A stretch of DNA of 64,000 nt from Quillaja saponaria (taxonomy: Eukaryota; Streptophyta; Magnoliopsida; Fabales; Quillajaceae), in assembly GCA_029379385.1 (NCBI GenBank), contig CM055607.1, forward strand, positions 17,236,001-17,300,000, read 5' to 3'. Shown here piece after piece: positions 10,498 to 22,760 of the stretch (positions are counted from its first letter, which is position 1; each line of letters opens with the position of its first letter). Position numbers and translations under genes: made by a program. The notes beneath the pieces were generated by a model that was not told the origin of the DNA, did no database searches, and was given only the letters and a program-made list of their open reading frames with translations.

Positions 10498-13248
10498 TGT
10501 TACAACTCGATAGTTTAATGGATATATTAAAATGGTATACAAAAATTATGGTGATGATTTAAGTAATAAGTTATGTGTATATATATATATAAATTGAATT
10601 TACATAAAGCTAGGAGCCGCTTTTTATATGAAATTTAATTGTATAACTTATCTATTGTTGTTAGACATGTACAATTAGTAAGCAAGTAACAAAAAAAAAT
10701 TAAATTAATAATAAAAATATTAACATATATATATATATATACACATATGGATAGGCGTCAACTATAAAGTTAAGGAATAATTATACATACAAAATATATT
10801 AATGCAAGTAAATGACTTTTGGCACATGTTTTATTTAATATTATATTATATAGTCTTGCTTTTCAACTCCTTATAGCTTCCTGATTGTTCCTTCTCTCTC
10901 TATTACCATTAACCTTGTGCAAGCTGCCAACGCTATAGCTAAATTCAAGAATTTTCTGGCTGTTTCGTTACCAGCTGAGGGTACCTTGGTTGAAAGTGGG
11001 TAGTATGTCCCTTGTACCGTGTAGTTGGGTGGTTGTGTCTGTGTAGCTACAAGAAATTGTTGGCAGGAAGTTTCCCCTGCTTTATTCCTTGCTGAACCGT
11101 GAGCTCCTCCCTCACAACAACCTGTGTCCATCTTCCTTGTGATTGTGATGGTGTGCTTCTTGACGGGTTGTGGCAGACAATTAGTGAATTGAAGCTAGGT
11201 GAGGACGGCATCTAGTCAGCCAGCTGTGCCCTGTTTTTGCCCTCTTTCCATTCATGTGTTGTTGGTTGCCACTTTAGTTTCTCTTCTTTCTTTCTAATTG
11301 CCGTGAAAGCCACCATAGCATCTCTAACAGTCAAGGAGCGTTGATACTTGCTTGGTAACTAAACCGTGAGAAACGCTATGTAATGCAGTAACCTTGGATT
11401 TTTAGTTCTTGCTTTGTTAAAATTTTGTTAACCGTGGGACTAACCATTTTAGCAACAAGGATAAAGAATCCTCCAAGTATATTGGTCCAACGTTAGGCAG
11501 GATAATTGATTTTGGTTCTAGGGTGTCTTATGTGATTGGCGTATGGAGATTAGGAGAATTAGATGGTTGGTGGATTAACTTATGGACTGAATGAATTGTG
11601 TTGAAATTATGAACGGAAAGAATAAGAATAGAGATGGAAGTTTTCTCAAAACTTAATATCTTGACTCTTTTAAAGTTATTAATAGTGTAGTGATTAGACT
11701 TGAGAACAAATGGTATGGTGAATAAATATTATAAAACAAGGAATCAAGAAAGTAATTAGATAAATTGGAGAAGGAGAAATTAACATTTAATTTCTAATAG
11801 AAATGTACAATTTAAATTACTAATTTATCTTAAGTTTTGAAGAATTACTAATAAGGAGTTTAAATTGGACATTTAATATTAAATATGAATACCATTAAAA
11901 GTTTATAGTTATTTCAATTTAACTCACTAAGTGGAACATGTGTAGTGAAGGAGAAAATATATGAACGGCAAGTAAGGATTAATAATATATGGCAAGAATT
12001 AATAAAATGCTCATAAAAGATTGAATGTAAAATATCCATAACAATCGAATTTTTATAGTAGGTTAGATGAATATATATATATATAAGGAATTTGGAATCT
12101 TAGAATTAATAATACAATGGGTACTAAGTGTAATGTATGAATTTATGAATTTATAAATTTCAGCTTTGGATCGTGTCGAGGACATTCTGACACATTCGCA
12201 GAATAGACGGACCGACAAACCATGTCTTTGAGCTTGTGAGTGAATTATGTGCTTTATGGTTACTAGATTATTGTGTGCAATTACATGTTTATGTGAATTG
12301 TTGTGTTATAAGAGAAAATGAGCAAATAAGTTATTTTAGTGATTTTATTGTATGATATGTGTTTGATATTGAATGTGATTGATAGGGGCTAACAACGTGA
12401 AATTTTTATTAAAAATGATTTTCATTTTCGAAATTAAAGTTTAGGTGCACCTAGGATAATTGAATTTGATGTTTGATATGAGTTGTTCTGACTCTGATAA
12501 TTATTTTAAAATCAAATATAGTGCTCAGTCCCAGTGGCATGGATTGTGTGCGGAGAATTACTTTGTTGTGCAGGTACATAAATGCCCAGTGGGGAGACAT
12601 TGTTGTGCGAGGCTGAGTTACTCGTTGGCCCTTTATTTGTGCAATTGCTCGTTTATTAATTGGGTGTTTGAATGATTTGAATAATATGTTAACAATCATG
12701 AACTAAGAAAATTGTGGTTGTATGAGAACTGTAATTACGTACTTGCGTAAATACTTCAATCTGAATCTATGTTATGATACATGTGTTGTGTGATGCTGGT
12801 ACCCTTAGGATTTATGGTTTACTCACTGAGTTCTTGTGACTCACTCTTTCCTTTGTGGTTATTTTTTTTGTAGTTTTTAGGCTACTTGCCGATTCTGCTA
12901 CGGTAAGGTATATCTCAGAGATCGCATACTTGGAGCGTATGGGACAATACTTGCAGTCACTTTAGATGTTATGCATTATTGTTAGACATATATCGAATTC
13001 GCCATGGTGATTGCATGTATATTTTAATATTATAATTTATTGTGGATGTAGTAAATAGGTTGTGTGTATATATTATGGGTATGTTCCACCATACGGGGAA
13101 CCCCTGTTAGTATTTTCTATAATATTGCAGTAGTCTTAACTATAAATGTGTTATAAGTCTGTGGGACACATTATTCTAGTATTTAGGATTACGGGGGTTT
13201 AGACACCCATTCCTTCTGCTAGTCATACCTTCATTTGAGGGTATGAAA
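10498..13248 (+). repeat. 5' LTR of the 10.5-kb Ty3/gypsy element
   Basis: About 2.75 kb, starting tgttacaactcgatag and ending ggtatgaaa where the partner LTR has ggtgtaaca, so the terminal CA has decayed. It aligns along its length with 18177-21004, differing by substitutions and small indels, including changes in (TA)n and poly-A tracts. Near its 3' side it holds the conserved inverted-repeat block (12524-12617) that is shared with the other LTRs of the window. Confidence 0.9.
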
Positions 13249-13251
13249 AAT

Positions 13252-13263
13252 TAGTATCAGAGT
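13252..13263 (+). other. primer binding site, tRNA-iMet type, degenerate
   Basis: Reads tagtatcagagt, two substitutions from the plant tRNA-iMet primer site tggtatcagagc, three bases inside the 5' LTR. Both changes are G-to-A or C-to-T. Confidence 0.8.
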
Positions 13264-13454
13264 ATGGTTAGAGGTCTGTGACTGCAAGTACGGAATGTTA
13301 TTGCTTAGCTCCCGTACTTTACCTGGGGCGTATGTGAACTTAGTGATGCATTCTAATTCGTCTTGAAACTTCAAGTTACAATTATTTAAAGGTAGTGTCT
13401 TTTGTTTTGTCCTATAAATGTATATTAAAGTTTTGTATACTAGTTCTTGATATA

Positions 13455-14790
13455 ATGCGAAGAAGTGATCGTGTTACTGGTCGAGAGGAGTAGTAGGAGG
13501 CTAGCTCCAATCAGGGATCTACCGATCCTCATACACCGGTGGTTAGAGAAAGGGGTCGACGAGGATGTGGTAAGGGTAGAGGCCGAGGTAGGGCTACTGA
13601 ACCAGTTCAGGCAGCAGCTCGTGGACCCTATATGGAGTAGCTAGTGCAGGGATTCGACTGCGTTCAGAGGATTGTAGGTGACTTAGTTGGGATCTTGGCC
13701 CAACGGCAGCAGACTCAGTAGTAGCCACCAGTAACTCCCCCTGTTCAGCCTCGGCAAGTGGCAAACCCTTCCGCTCCAGTTTAGCAGGATCAGAGGGTAT
13801 TTGTGATGTTACTCGACTTTAGGAAGATGCAGCTGTCGAGATATTCGGGGTTGACCCAGCTCAGGATCCTTATGCTTTCTTTGAGGAGTCAGACAGATTG
13901 TGTATAGCTTTGGGATGTGATCCCCATCCATGCGGTTGAGTTGGTTAGCTATCAGCTATATGATGTGGCTTATGATTGGTATAAGATATTAGTATAATGG
14001 CAGACCGAGCTTACTCCACTGGCATGGCCAGAGTTCAGTAAAGTGTTTCTGGATCACTTTTTACCTTAGAGTGTGTGAGATAAGCATGCTCGTTATTTTG
14101 AGCGGTTGGTCCAGACTGAGGGTATGTTAGTGGCAGAGTACGAGACTCGAATTACTTGACTGTCTCATTTTGCTCCTTATCTGGTAGCTAGGGAGCAGAT
14201 GAAAGTGAAGAGATTTGTGCATGGTTTGAAGGATTATTTATTCAAATCAGTGTTCATGTCGGGCACTATGACTTATACACAGGCTATTGATGCTACTTAT
14301 CGACTAGAGACCAGGGTGATGGAGAGATAGGTGGAACGTGAGAGTCATAAGAAGGCAAGGTAGGAGGGCTTGTCGACCTCTAAAGCTGGCAGTTCAGATA
14401 GGCCTGGGGGTGAATCTACCTCTGGGTAGGGTTCATTTAGAGGAAATTGTCAGTTGGGTAGAAGCCCGATGAGGCGAGGTTCAGGAGCTCAGTTTTAGGG
14501 AGGATCATCTAGGGGACCCTGATCATATGAGTTTCCTACATGCTCTACTTGTGGCAATAGGTATACTGGGTAGTGTAGACTAGGGATAGGTGCGTGTTTC
14601 AAATGCGGAGTGATGGATCATCATATTAAAGACTGTCTACTATTAAGAGGTCAGTCCACTTCAATCAGAACTTCTTTTTTAGTTTAGGGTAGAGCTCCAC
14701 TTCCTGCAACACTTACGAGGCATCCAAGGGCACGTGGTGGTTTCTTTAGGGGTTCTTCATCAACAGGTAGAGGTCAGGCCCGAGTTTATG
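13455..14790 (+). pseudogene. gag (capsid/nucleocapsid) of Ty3/gypsy element, degenerate
   Basis: Starts at ATG 13455 with MRRSDRVTGREE, then a basic Arg/Gly-rich stretch, then Gln-rich sequence. The capsid region around 13830-14330 is recognisable by its retrotransposon-gag pattern and ends MER-stop-VERESHKKAR. The nucleocapsid zinc knuckle is intact: CFKCGVMDHHIKDC (CX2CX4HX4C) at 14595-14636. In-frame stops occur at 13719-13724 (two in a row, ...QRQQTQ**PPVTP), 14328 and many other sites; most are TAG where Gln (CAG) is expected. Gag would package the element's RNA in a virus-like particle. This copy cannot be translated through. Confidence 0.8.
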
Positions 14791-14792
14791 CT

Positions 14793-17700
14793 ATGACGAC
14801 TCAGGACACACAGGCTTCAAATGCTGTGGTATCAGGTAACTTGTTTGTTTGCTCAATTGGTGCTAAAGTATTGTTTGATCTAGGAGCCACTCATTCTTTC
14901 ATCTCACCATATTTTGCTTTCCTTTGGGGAAGAGTTGTGGAGCTTCTTGAGATCCCTCTAGCAGTCTTAACTGTTGGGAGAAATTATTTTAGCAGACCAT
15001 CATATATCTTCATGTGAAGTTCTTGTGGGGAATGACAATTATCCGGCAGACTTAATCATACTGAATATGCTGGAATATGATGTGATTCTAGATATGGATT
15101 GGTTATCTAATCATCATGCTTTGGTAGTCTGTCGCGATAAGAGTGTTAAGTACAATATTGATGCTAAGCTGATTTTTATTTTTCAAAGAAACCGAAGTGA
15201 GGTTCCTTGCAATTGAATTTGAACCATTCAGACAAGACGACTTATTAGGAAGAAGCATCAAGCTTATCTAGCTTTCGTTAGGGATACTCAGTTAAAGTGT
15301 ATCCCAGTGGTGAGGGAATTTTCTATTGTTTTTCCTAAAGAGCTTCCGGGGCTTCCTCCCAATCGGGAGATTGAGTTATTACCCGACACTCAACCAATTT
15401 CTATTCCCCCCTATAGAATGGCTCTTAGTGAGTTAAGAGAGCTTAAAGTGCAATAACAAGATTTACTGGATAAGGGATTCATTCGTCCCAATTCATCTCC
15501 TTGGGATGCTCCTATTTTGTTTGTTAAAAAGAAGGATGGCTCATTTAAACTGTGTATCAATTATCGAAAGTTGAAAAAGGTCACAGTTAAAAACAAGTAT
15601 TCTCTCCCCAGGATTGATGACTTATTTGACTAGTTACAGGGAGCTCAGTGGTTTTCTAAGATTGATCTTCGTTTGAGTTATCACCAGCTTCGAATTAAGA
15701 AAGAAGATATTCCAAAGACTGCTTTTCGCACTTGGTATGGACATTATGAATTTTAGGTGATGTCTTTCGGGCTTACTAACACTCTTGCAGTGTTCATGGA
15801 TCTGATGAATTTGGTGTTTAAGCCTTTTGTTGGACTAGTTTGTTGTTGTTTTCATTGACGACATTCTAGCATATTCTCAAAGTGAGGAGGAACATGAAGT
15901 AGCATCTTCATATTGTGTTGTAAACATTTAGGGAAAATAAACTTTATGCTAAATTCTCTAAGTGTGAATTTAGGTGACTTTTCTTGGACATGTAATTTCT
16001 AAGGAAGGAATTCGTGTAGACCCTAGCAAGGTTGAAGCAGTTCAGAATTGGCCTTGACCAACAAATGTTTCTGAAATTCGAAGTTTCTTAGGCTTAGTCG
16101 GGTACTATAGGAGATTTGTGGAGAATTTCTCTAGTATTGATATCCTTTAACTTGATTGATTCAGAAAAAAAAGGTTAAATTTTCTTGGTCTGAGACTTGT
16201 GAAGGAAGCTTTCAAAAGTTAAAAACTTATTTGACTTCAGCTCCGGTTCCTGCACTTCCTTTTACTATAGGTAAGTATACTGTGTTTTATGATGCTTCTT
16301 GTATTGGACTTGGTTTTGTTTTGATGCAAGATGGAAGAGTTATAGCATATTCTTCCAGACAGCTAAAAAAGCATGAGGTGAACTACCCTACTCATGATCT
16401 TGAGATGGCAGCAATAATTTTTGCGTTAAAAATATGGAGGCATTACTTGTATGGTGAGACTTTTGAGATTTTCACAGATTATAAAAGTCTTAAATATATC
16501 TTTGATCAAAAGGAGCTGAACTTGAGGCAAGCGTAGATGGATTGAGGTACTGAAGGATTATGATTGTTCAATTTCTTATCATCCAAGTAAAGCAAATGTG
16601 GTTACTGATGCTCTAAGTAGAAAATCTATGGGTAGTCTATCCTATTTGCCAGCTATGCGTAGCCAGGTAGTCAAAGATTTAAAGCGATGTATGGCTGAGG
16701 GAGTTAAATTTGAAATGTCTCCTTAGGGAATATTGCTAGCTCATGTTCAAGTGGATTGTGGAAGCCATAAAAGCATCACAAACAGTTGATCCAGAGGTGA
16801 TTGCTGAGAAAACCAAATGTGATCAAGGGATTACTAGGGATTTCAAGTTGGATAGTGAAGGAGTACTGAGGTACAGTGATCAGATGGTTGTGCCATATGA
16901 TTTGGAATTGTGAAAGAAGATTCTTGAAGCAGCTTATTGTTCATCATATGTTTTACATCCTGGTTCTTCTAAAATGTATCAAGATTTAAGAAAATTTTGG
17001 TGGTGGAAGGGTACGAAGAAAGATGTTGCTGATTTTCTTTGTAGGTGCCTGGTGTGTCAATATGTGAAAGCTGAACATCAAAGGCCGGCGGGGATATTAC
17101 AAAAGCTAGATATTCCAGAGTGGAAGTGGGAGAATGTTACTATGGATTTTGTATCGAGACTTCCTAAGACTTTTAAAGGTTTTGATTCTATTTGGGTGAT
17201 TGTTGATTGTTTGACGAAGTCGGCACATTTTCTTCCAGTGAAGACTACTTACTCAACACATTAGTATGTAAAGTTGTATTTGGATGAGATTGTTTCATTA
17301 CATGGTGTACCAGTCTCTATTATTTCTAATCGGGGTGTTCAATTTACAACTGCATTCTGGAAATATTTTTAGGAGGCTCTTTGTACTCAGTTGCTATTCA
17401 GTACAACTTTTCATCCTCAGACGGATGGGCAATCCGAGAGAACGATACAAACTTTGGAAGACATGTTGCGAGCCCATGTGATGGATTTTGAAGGCAATTG
17501 GGATCGGCATCTTCCACTAACAGAGTTTGCTTATAATAACAGCTATCATAGTAACATTAGGATGGCGCCATTTGAAGTATTATATGATAGGAAGTGTTGG
17601 TCTCTAGTTGGTTAGTTTGAGACTGGCTAGCATCAGTTGTTGGGGCCTAAATTAATTCAGGATGCTGTGGAGAAGGTTCAGGTGATTTGTGATAGATTAC

Positions 17701-18120
17701 GTACAGCTCATAATGGACAGAAGTTATATGCCGATAATAGTAGAAGGCAGTTAGAATTTGAAGTAGGTGATCACGCGTTCCTGAAGATTTCTCTTTTTAA
17801 AGGTACTATGAGATTTGGTAAGAAAGGTAAGCTAAGCCCGCGATTTATTGGGCCTTTTCAGATCCTGGATAAAGTTGGAGCGGTGGCATACAAGTTGGCA
17901 TTACCCCCAGATTTAGATAGAGTGCATCTAGTATTTCATGTATCAATGCTTCGTAAGTATTTGCTAGATGAATCCTATATTTTACGAATTCTGGAGGTGC
18001 AAGTTGACAAGGACTTAACGTACGAGGAACAACCAATGGAAATTATTAATAAATTCGAGAGTGAAATGAAACGATGTTATCCATATTTATTTGAATAATT
18101 TAGGTAAACGATATACCTTT
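14793..18120 (+). pseudogene. pol polyprotein (PR-RT-RH-IN) of Ty3/gypsy element, degenerate
   Basis: In order: aspartic protease with LFDLGATHSF (about 14871); linker with DVILDMDWLSNHHA; reverse transcriptase 15340-15990 with the catalytic box FIDDILAYS near 15855; RNase H with [15 protein letters not shown] and [11 protein letters not shown] (16270-16510); integrase HHCC zinc finger with CRCLVCQ (about 17040); integrase core 17100-17620 with MDFVSRLPKTF and [11 protein letters not shown]; and a C-terminal extension with FIGPFQIL and VFHVSMLRKY ending near 18098. Stops at 15631, 15754, 16055, 17262 and 17370, plus frameshifts near 15835 and 16530, split the frame. The second catalytic Asp of the integrase DDE triad is Asn (ISNRG at 17328-17330). 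A chromodomain tail, if it was present, has been lost by frameshift. Confidence 0.9.
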
Positions 18121-18157
18121 ATAATTCCCCATTTGAAATTCGAGATGAATTTCCTTT

Positions 18158-18176
18158 AAAAAGGGAGGGGGGAGAA
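18158..18176 (+). other. polypurine tract
   Basis: aaaaagggaggggggagaa directly abuts the 3' LTR start. It is the plus-strand primer of reverse transcription in LTR elements. Confidence 0.9.
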
Positions 18177-19762
18177 TGTTACAACTCGATAGTTTAATGG
18201 ATATATTAAAATGGTATACATAAATTATGGTGACGATTTAAGTAATAAGTTATGTGTACATATATATACATATATTTATATATGCATACATATATATATT
18301 TATATATATTGAATTTACATGAAGCTAAGAGTAATTTTTTTTTATGAAATTTAATTGTATAGCTTATCTATTGTTGTTAGACATGTACAATTAGTAAGCA
18401 AGAAACCAAAAACAAAAAAACAAAAACAAAAAAAAACAAAATTAACATATATATACATATGGATAAGCGTCAACTATAAAGTTTAAGGAATAATTATACA
18501 TACAAAATTTATTAATGCAAATAAATGACTTTTGGCACATGTTTTATTTAAATTATATTATATAGTCTTGCTTTTCAACTCCTTATAGCTTCCTAATTGT
18601 TCCTTCTCTCTGTATTACCATCAACCTTGTGCAAGCAGCCACCGCCATAGCTGAATTCAAGAATTTTCTAGCTATTTTCATTACCAGCCGAGGGTACCTT
18701 GGTTGAAAGTGGGTAGTCTGTCCCTTGTACCGTGTAGTTGGGTGGTTGTGTGTGTGTGTGGAGCTACAAGAAATTGTTGGCAGGAAGTTTCCCTTGTTTT
18801 ATTCCCTGTTGTACAGTGAGCTCCTCCCTCACAGCAACCCATTTCCATCTTCCTTGTGACTGTGATGGTGTGCTTCTTGAGGGGTTGTATCAGACAATTG
18901 GTGAATTGAAGTTGGGTGAGGAAGACATCTAGTCAGCTAGCCGTGCCCTATTTCTGCCCTCCCTCCATTCATGTGTTGTTGGTTGCCACTTTAGTTGCTC
19001 TTCTTTCTTTCCAATTGCCGTGAAAGCCACCTAAGCATCTCTAACAGTCAAGGAGCGTTGATACTTGCTTGGTAACTAAACCATGAGAAATGCTATGTAA
19101 GGCAGCAACCTTAGATTTTTAGTTCTTACTTTGTTAAAATTTTGTTAACCGTGGGACTAACCATTTCAGCAACAAGGATAAAGAATCCTCCAAGTATATT
19201 GGTCCAACGTTAGGCAGGATAATTGATTTTGGTTCTAGGGTGTCTTATGTGATTGGCGTATGGAGATTAGGAGAATTAGATGGTTGGTGGATTAACTTAT
19301 GGACTGAATGAATTGTGTTGAAATTATGAACGGAAGAAACAAGCATACAAATGGAAGTTTTCAAAAAACTTAATATCTTGACTCTTTTAAAGTTATTAAT
19401 AGTGTAGTAATTAGACTTGAGAACAAATGGTATGTTTGAATAAAAGATTGTAAAAAAAAGAATCAAGAAAGTAATTAGATAAATTGGAGAAGGAAAGTTT
19501 AACATTTAATTTCTAATAGAAATGTACAATTTAAATTACTAATAAGGAGTTTAAATTGGAAATTTAATATTAAATATGAATACCATCAAAAGTTTATAGT
19601 TATTTCAATTTAACTCACTAAATGGAATATGTGTAATGAAGGAGAAAATATATGAATGGCAAGTAAGGATTAATAATATATGGCAAGAATTAATAAAATG
19701 CTCATAAAAGATTGAATGTAAAATATCCATAACAATCAAAATTTTATAGTAGGTTAGATGAA

Positions 19763-19803
<41 letters not shown>

Positions 19804-21004
19804 AAGGCATTTTGGAATTAATAATATAATGAGTACTAAGTGTAATGTATGAATTTATAAATTTCAGGTTCGGATCGTGTCGAGAACGTTTCCGAACCTT
19901 CGCAGAATAGACGGACCGACGAACCACATCTTTGAGCTTGTGAGTGAATTATTTGCTTTATGATTACCAGATTATTGTGTGCAATTACATGTTTATGTGA
20001 ATTGTTGTGTTATAAGAGAAAATGAGCAAATAAGTTATTTCAGTGATTTCATTGTATGATATGTGTTTGATATTGAATGTGATTGATAAAGGCCAACAAC
20101 GTGAAATTTTTATAAAAAATGGTTTTCATTTTCGAAATTAAAGTCTAGGTGCACCTAGGATAATTGAATTTGATGTTAGATATGAGTTTTTCTGATTCTG
20201 ATAATTATTTTAAAAACAAATGGAGTGCTCAGCCCCGGCGGGATGGATTGTGTGGGAGAATTATTTTGTTGTGCGGGCGCATAAATACCCGGTGAGGGAG
20301 ACATTGTTGTGTGGGGCTGAGTTACTCGTTGGCCCTTTGTTTGTGCAATTGTTCGTTAATTAATTGGGTGTTCGAATGATTTGAGTAATATGTTAACATT
20401 TGTGAGCTAAGCAAATTGTGGTCATATGAGAACTGTAATTATGTACGTGCGTAAATACTTCAATCAAAATCTATGTTATGATTCATGTGTTATGTGATGC
20501 TGGTACCCTTGGGGTACATGGTTTACTCATTGAGTCCTTATAACTCACTCTTTTCTTTATGATTTTTTTTTTGTAGTTTTTAGGAAATTGCTATTGATCG
20601 TGACAAATATTTGCTACCTGCCGACTTTGTTGCGACAAGGTATATCTCAGAGATCACACACTTGGAGCGTATGGGATGATACTTGCAATCGCTTTTGGTG
20701 TTATACATTATTGTTAGATATATATTGAATTCACCATGGTGATTGCATGTTTTGTTAGGAGTAGAGTTGTTCTGTATATTTTGATATTATAATTTACTGT
20801 GGATGTTGTAAACAGGTTGTGTGTATATATCATGGGTATGTTCCACCATACGGGGAACCCCTGTCAGTATTTTCAATAATATTATAGTAGTCTTAACTAT
20901 AATGCATTATAAGTTTGTGGGACACATTACTTGAGTATTCAAGGTTACGGAGGTATGAACACCCATTCTTCTAGCCAGTTATACCTCCATTTGAAGGTGT
21001 AACA
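18177..21004 (+). repeat. 3' LTR of the 10.5-kb Ty3/gypsy element
   Basis: About 2.83 kb, tgttacaactcgatag...gtgtaaca with canonical TG/CA ends. It carries an A20 run followed by (TA)n at 19761-19802 that is shorter in the 5' LTR, and the conserved inverted-repeat block at 20229-20321. A 31-base insertion around 20590 relative to the 5' LTR and a ~25-base one near 20755 account for the length difference. Confidence 0.9.
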
Positions 21005-21129
21005 ACAGTATGTATGATGGTGGCAGTAGGTAAGGCACGACCTTTTACAGATAGAGTTCGGGAGAGAAAGCAAAAATAAAGGAAGAAGAGAAAGAAAAAT
21101 CCATGATCTGGGATTTAAATATGAAAAGT

Positions 21130-21518
21130 TATTTGCATTTGCAAGCGCAGACACAAGTACATTAATATTCAGACACAGATATAATCTTTCTTATAAACTT
21201 AATAATCATATTTGTGTCTGCAAATGGCAGACGCAGATAAAAATAGTAGCAAATGCCAAAAAAATTAGATAATTGTACTTATCAATACAGACATTAAAAA
21301 TAAAATTGCAAACTCATAAAAGTTTGTGGAATATGACGCTTAAATTAATCAGTATCTATGTCTGTGTTAAAAGTATTAGCATCTAAAATTAATTTTTTTG
21401 GCTACTATTCCAAACACAGATATTACATTTTCAGACACATATAACTATTATTTGCATCTGCATTATCTTAGTCTATCTTTAGGCAGACGCATATATGGTA
21501 GATTCTTATAGTAGAAGG
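21130..21518. mobile_element. CACTA terminal region (copy 1), right-hand end
   Basis: Carries the same cagacgca/gcagacac subterminal words as the element at 2638, ending gattcttatagtag near 21518, a decayed version of the CACTA TIR (reverse complement ctactataagaatc). Its other end is not visible. The retrotransposon at 10498-21004 sits 126 bases to its left; the intervening 21005-21130 holds nothing recognisable. Confidence 0.55.
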
Positions 21519-21869
21519 ATTTCCTACTTATTCATATAGTAGGGACAAGTAAATATTATTCGTATTACATTATTCAAATATATTTATAGCTTGTACATTG
21601 CTTACGTGTGTATCTCTTTTTTGGTATCAGAGAGCATTATTAGGTATGACCCTAAGAACATGAAGGTAGGCACCACCATTTCTGGTATTGTCTTAAAGCA
21701 CATCCAAATCTTGTCTTCTGCTACCAAAATTTCTCTGAAGAAGTGAAGGCTTGTTGCTATTATGATTTTATAGTAAGTACAATAATATTATTTTATAAGT
21801 TTTAACATATTTTGTTAAACTAGTGATAATCTATTTGGTGTTGTAATTTATCGTGCAACAACAATTTAG

Positions 21870-22760
21870 GCTCGCCACTCCGCAGGAGAGATTTGCATCT
21901 TGAGTTGTCTTCGATGCAATTGATGTGTTCTTGAAGTTGTGCACTAGATTGACTTAGAAGTACACATTAGACCCGCTCGCAGGGAAGGAAGATGGGTGCA
22001 TAGATTAGATCCCACAAAATTTGTGAGAGGCATTGTGTGATGAGCGGGCAAACCTTAAATTCTAAAGATGTTTGAAAATGATGTCAACTAATAGGCGAGC
22101 GGGTAACGAGGTTATACACCAGGCATCTGGCTCCGTCAACACAGCTATTCACCAAAAGTGGCTGATTAGTTATAATTTATTTAATTACAATGAATTCAAG
22201 CTTTGTATTATACTCTTTTAGGCTAATATTGTCTTATATTCTTTGCATAGGTGAGAAAGTTAGAACAAGAACCAATAGTGATAGAGGTTTTGATCACACT
22301 CATAAGAGGAAAACTGGTGATTTTGTTGACACGAAATCAAAGATCCTAGTTTTAGTTGATTTTTAAAAGAAGTTTTACATAATAATTTTTCGTTGCAAAG
22401 TCAACTCTTTTTCATTTGCAAGAGAAGTTTAAAGCTTCAAAGGCAAAGTCCAAACAATCTAGTGCCCATCTGGACACAGATACACTAACCCAGCCCCCTG
22501 ACCTTGAGTGACCCTACTTTTTTTGTAAAGCTAGTAAGCGGCAAGAAGAAGGGTTTGATCTACAATTTCGGTGGTTGCATCAACTTTCAAAAAGTACTCG
22601 AAGAAGTTAAATCTAGCCCTCAACTTCTAGCATCAAACATCTTCTCCCACATCTCCATTTCCTATGGGATTCATATAATAGCAGATGGAGTTTTTACATA
22701 ATATTGTTATGAGAGAGTTTACGAGAGATGGTTTAAAACCACTGCCTCTGATACCACCAC
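21870..22760 (+). pseudogene. Ptta/En/Spm-type transposase relic, copy 1
   Basis: Plus-strand exon pieces can be read: a block about 22080-22150 with NRRAGNEVIHQASGSVNTAIHQKW; after an intron-like AT-rich gap ending gcatag (22250), GFDHTHKRKTGDFVDTKSK, the family signature 'THxxKxGxFVD'; and 22504-22701, a frame with SGKKKGLIYNFGGC and then VLEEVKSS, the family's C-terminal 'GKKKGxxYxxG' block. These match the minus-strand relic at 6560-8330 piece by piece. Stops lie inside the first two blocks. It would have encoded the accessory DNA-binding protein of a CACTA element; it is not functional. Confidence 0.65.

Larger units (their letters stand above)
10498..21004 (+). mobile_element. Ty3/gypsy LTR retrotransposon, full-length structure, coding dead
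   Basis: It has two LTRs beginning tgttacaactcgat (10498 and 18177), the right one ending gtaaca at 21004. A tRNA-iMet-like primer site lies just inside the left LTR and a purine tract just before the right LTR. Gene order is gag, protease, RT, RNase H, integrase, which defines Ty3/gypsy. The flanking 5-mers are tcagt (10493-10497) and acagt (21005-21009), a probable target-site duplication with one mismatch. The C-terminal integrase extension (FIGPFQIL, VFHVSMLRKY) resembles chromoviruses of the Tekay/Del group; this lineage call is inferred. Many stops and frameshifts make it incapable of autonomous transposition. Confidence 0.92.

Noticed and set aside
10498..21004. Endogenous pararetrovirus
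   Set aside because: LTRs, the gag-PR-RT-RH-IN order, an integrase and a tRNA-iMet primer site with adjacent LTR all indicate a Ty3/gypsy retrotransposon. No movement-protein or viral coat-protein region was seen.
22504..22701. Two identical 65-codon frames (also 26198-26395) as independent small genes
   Set aside because: Their sequence (GKKKGLIYNFGG) is the C-terminal exon of the Ptta/En/Spm transposase relic, duplicated in the 3.69-kb repeat. They are included there rather than as genes.
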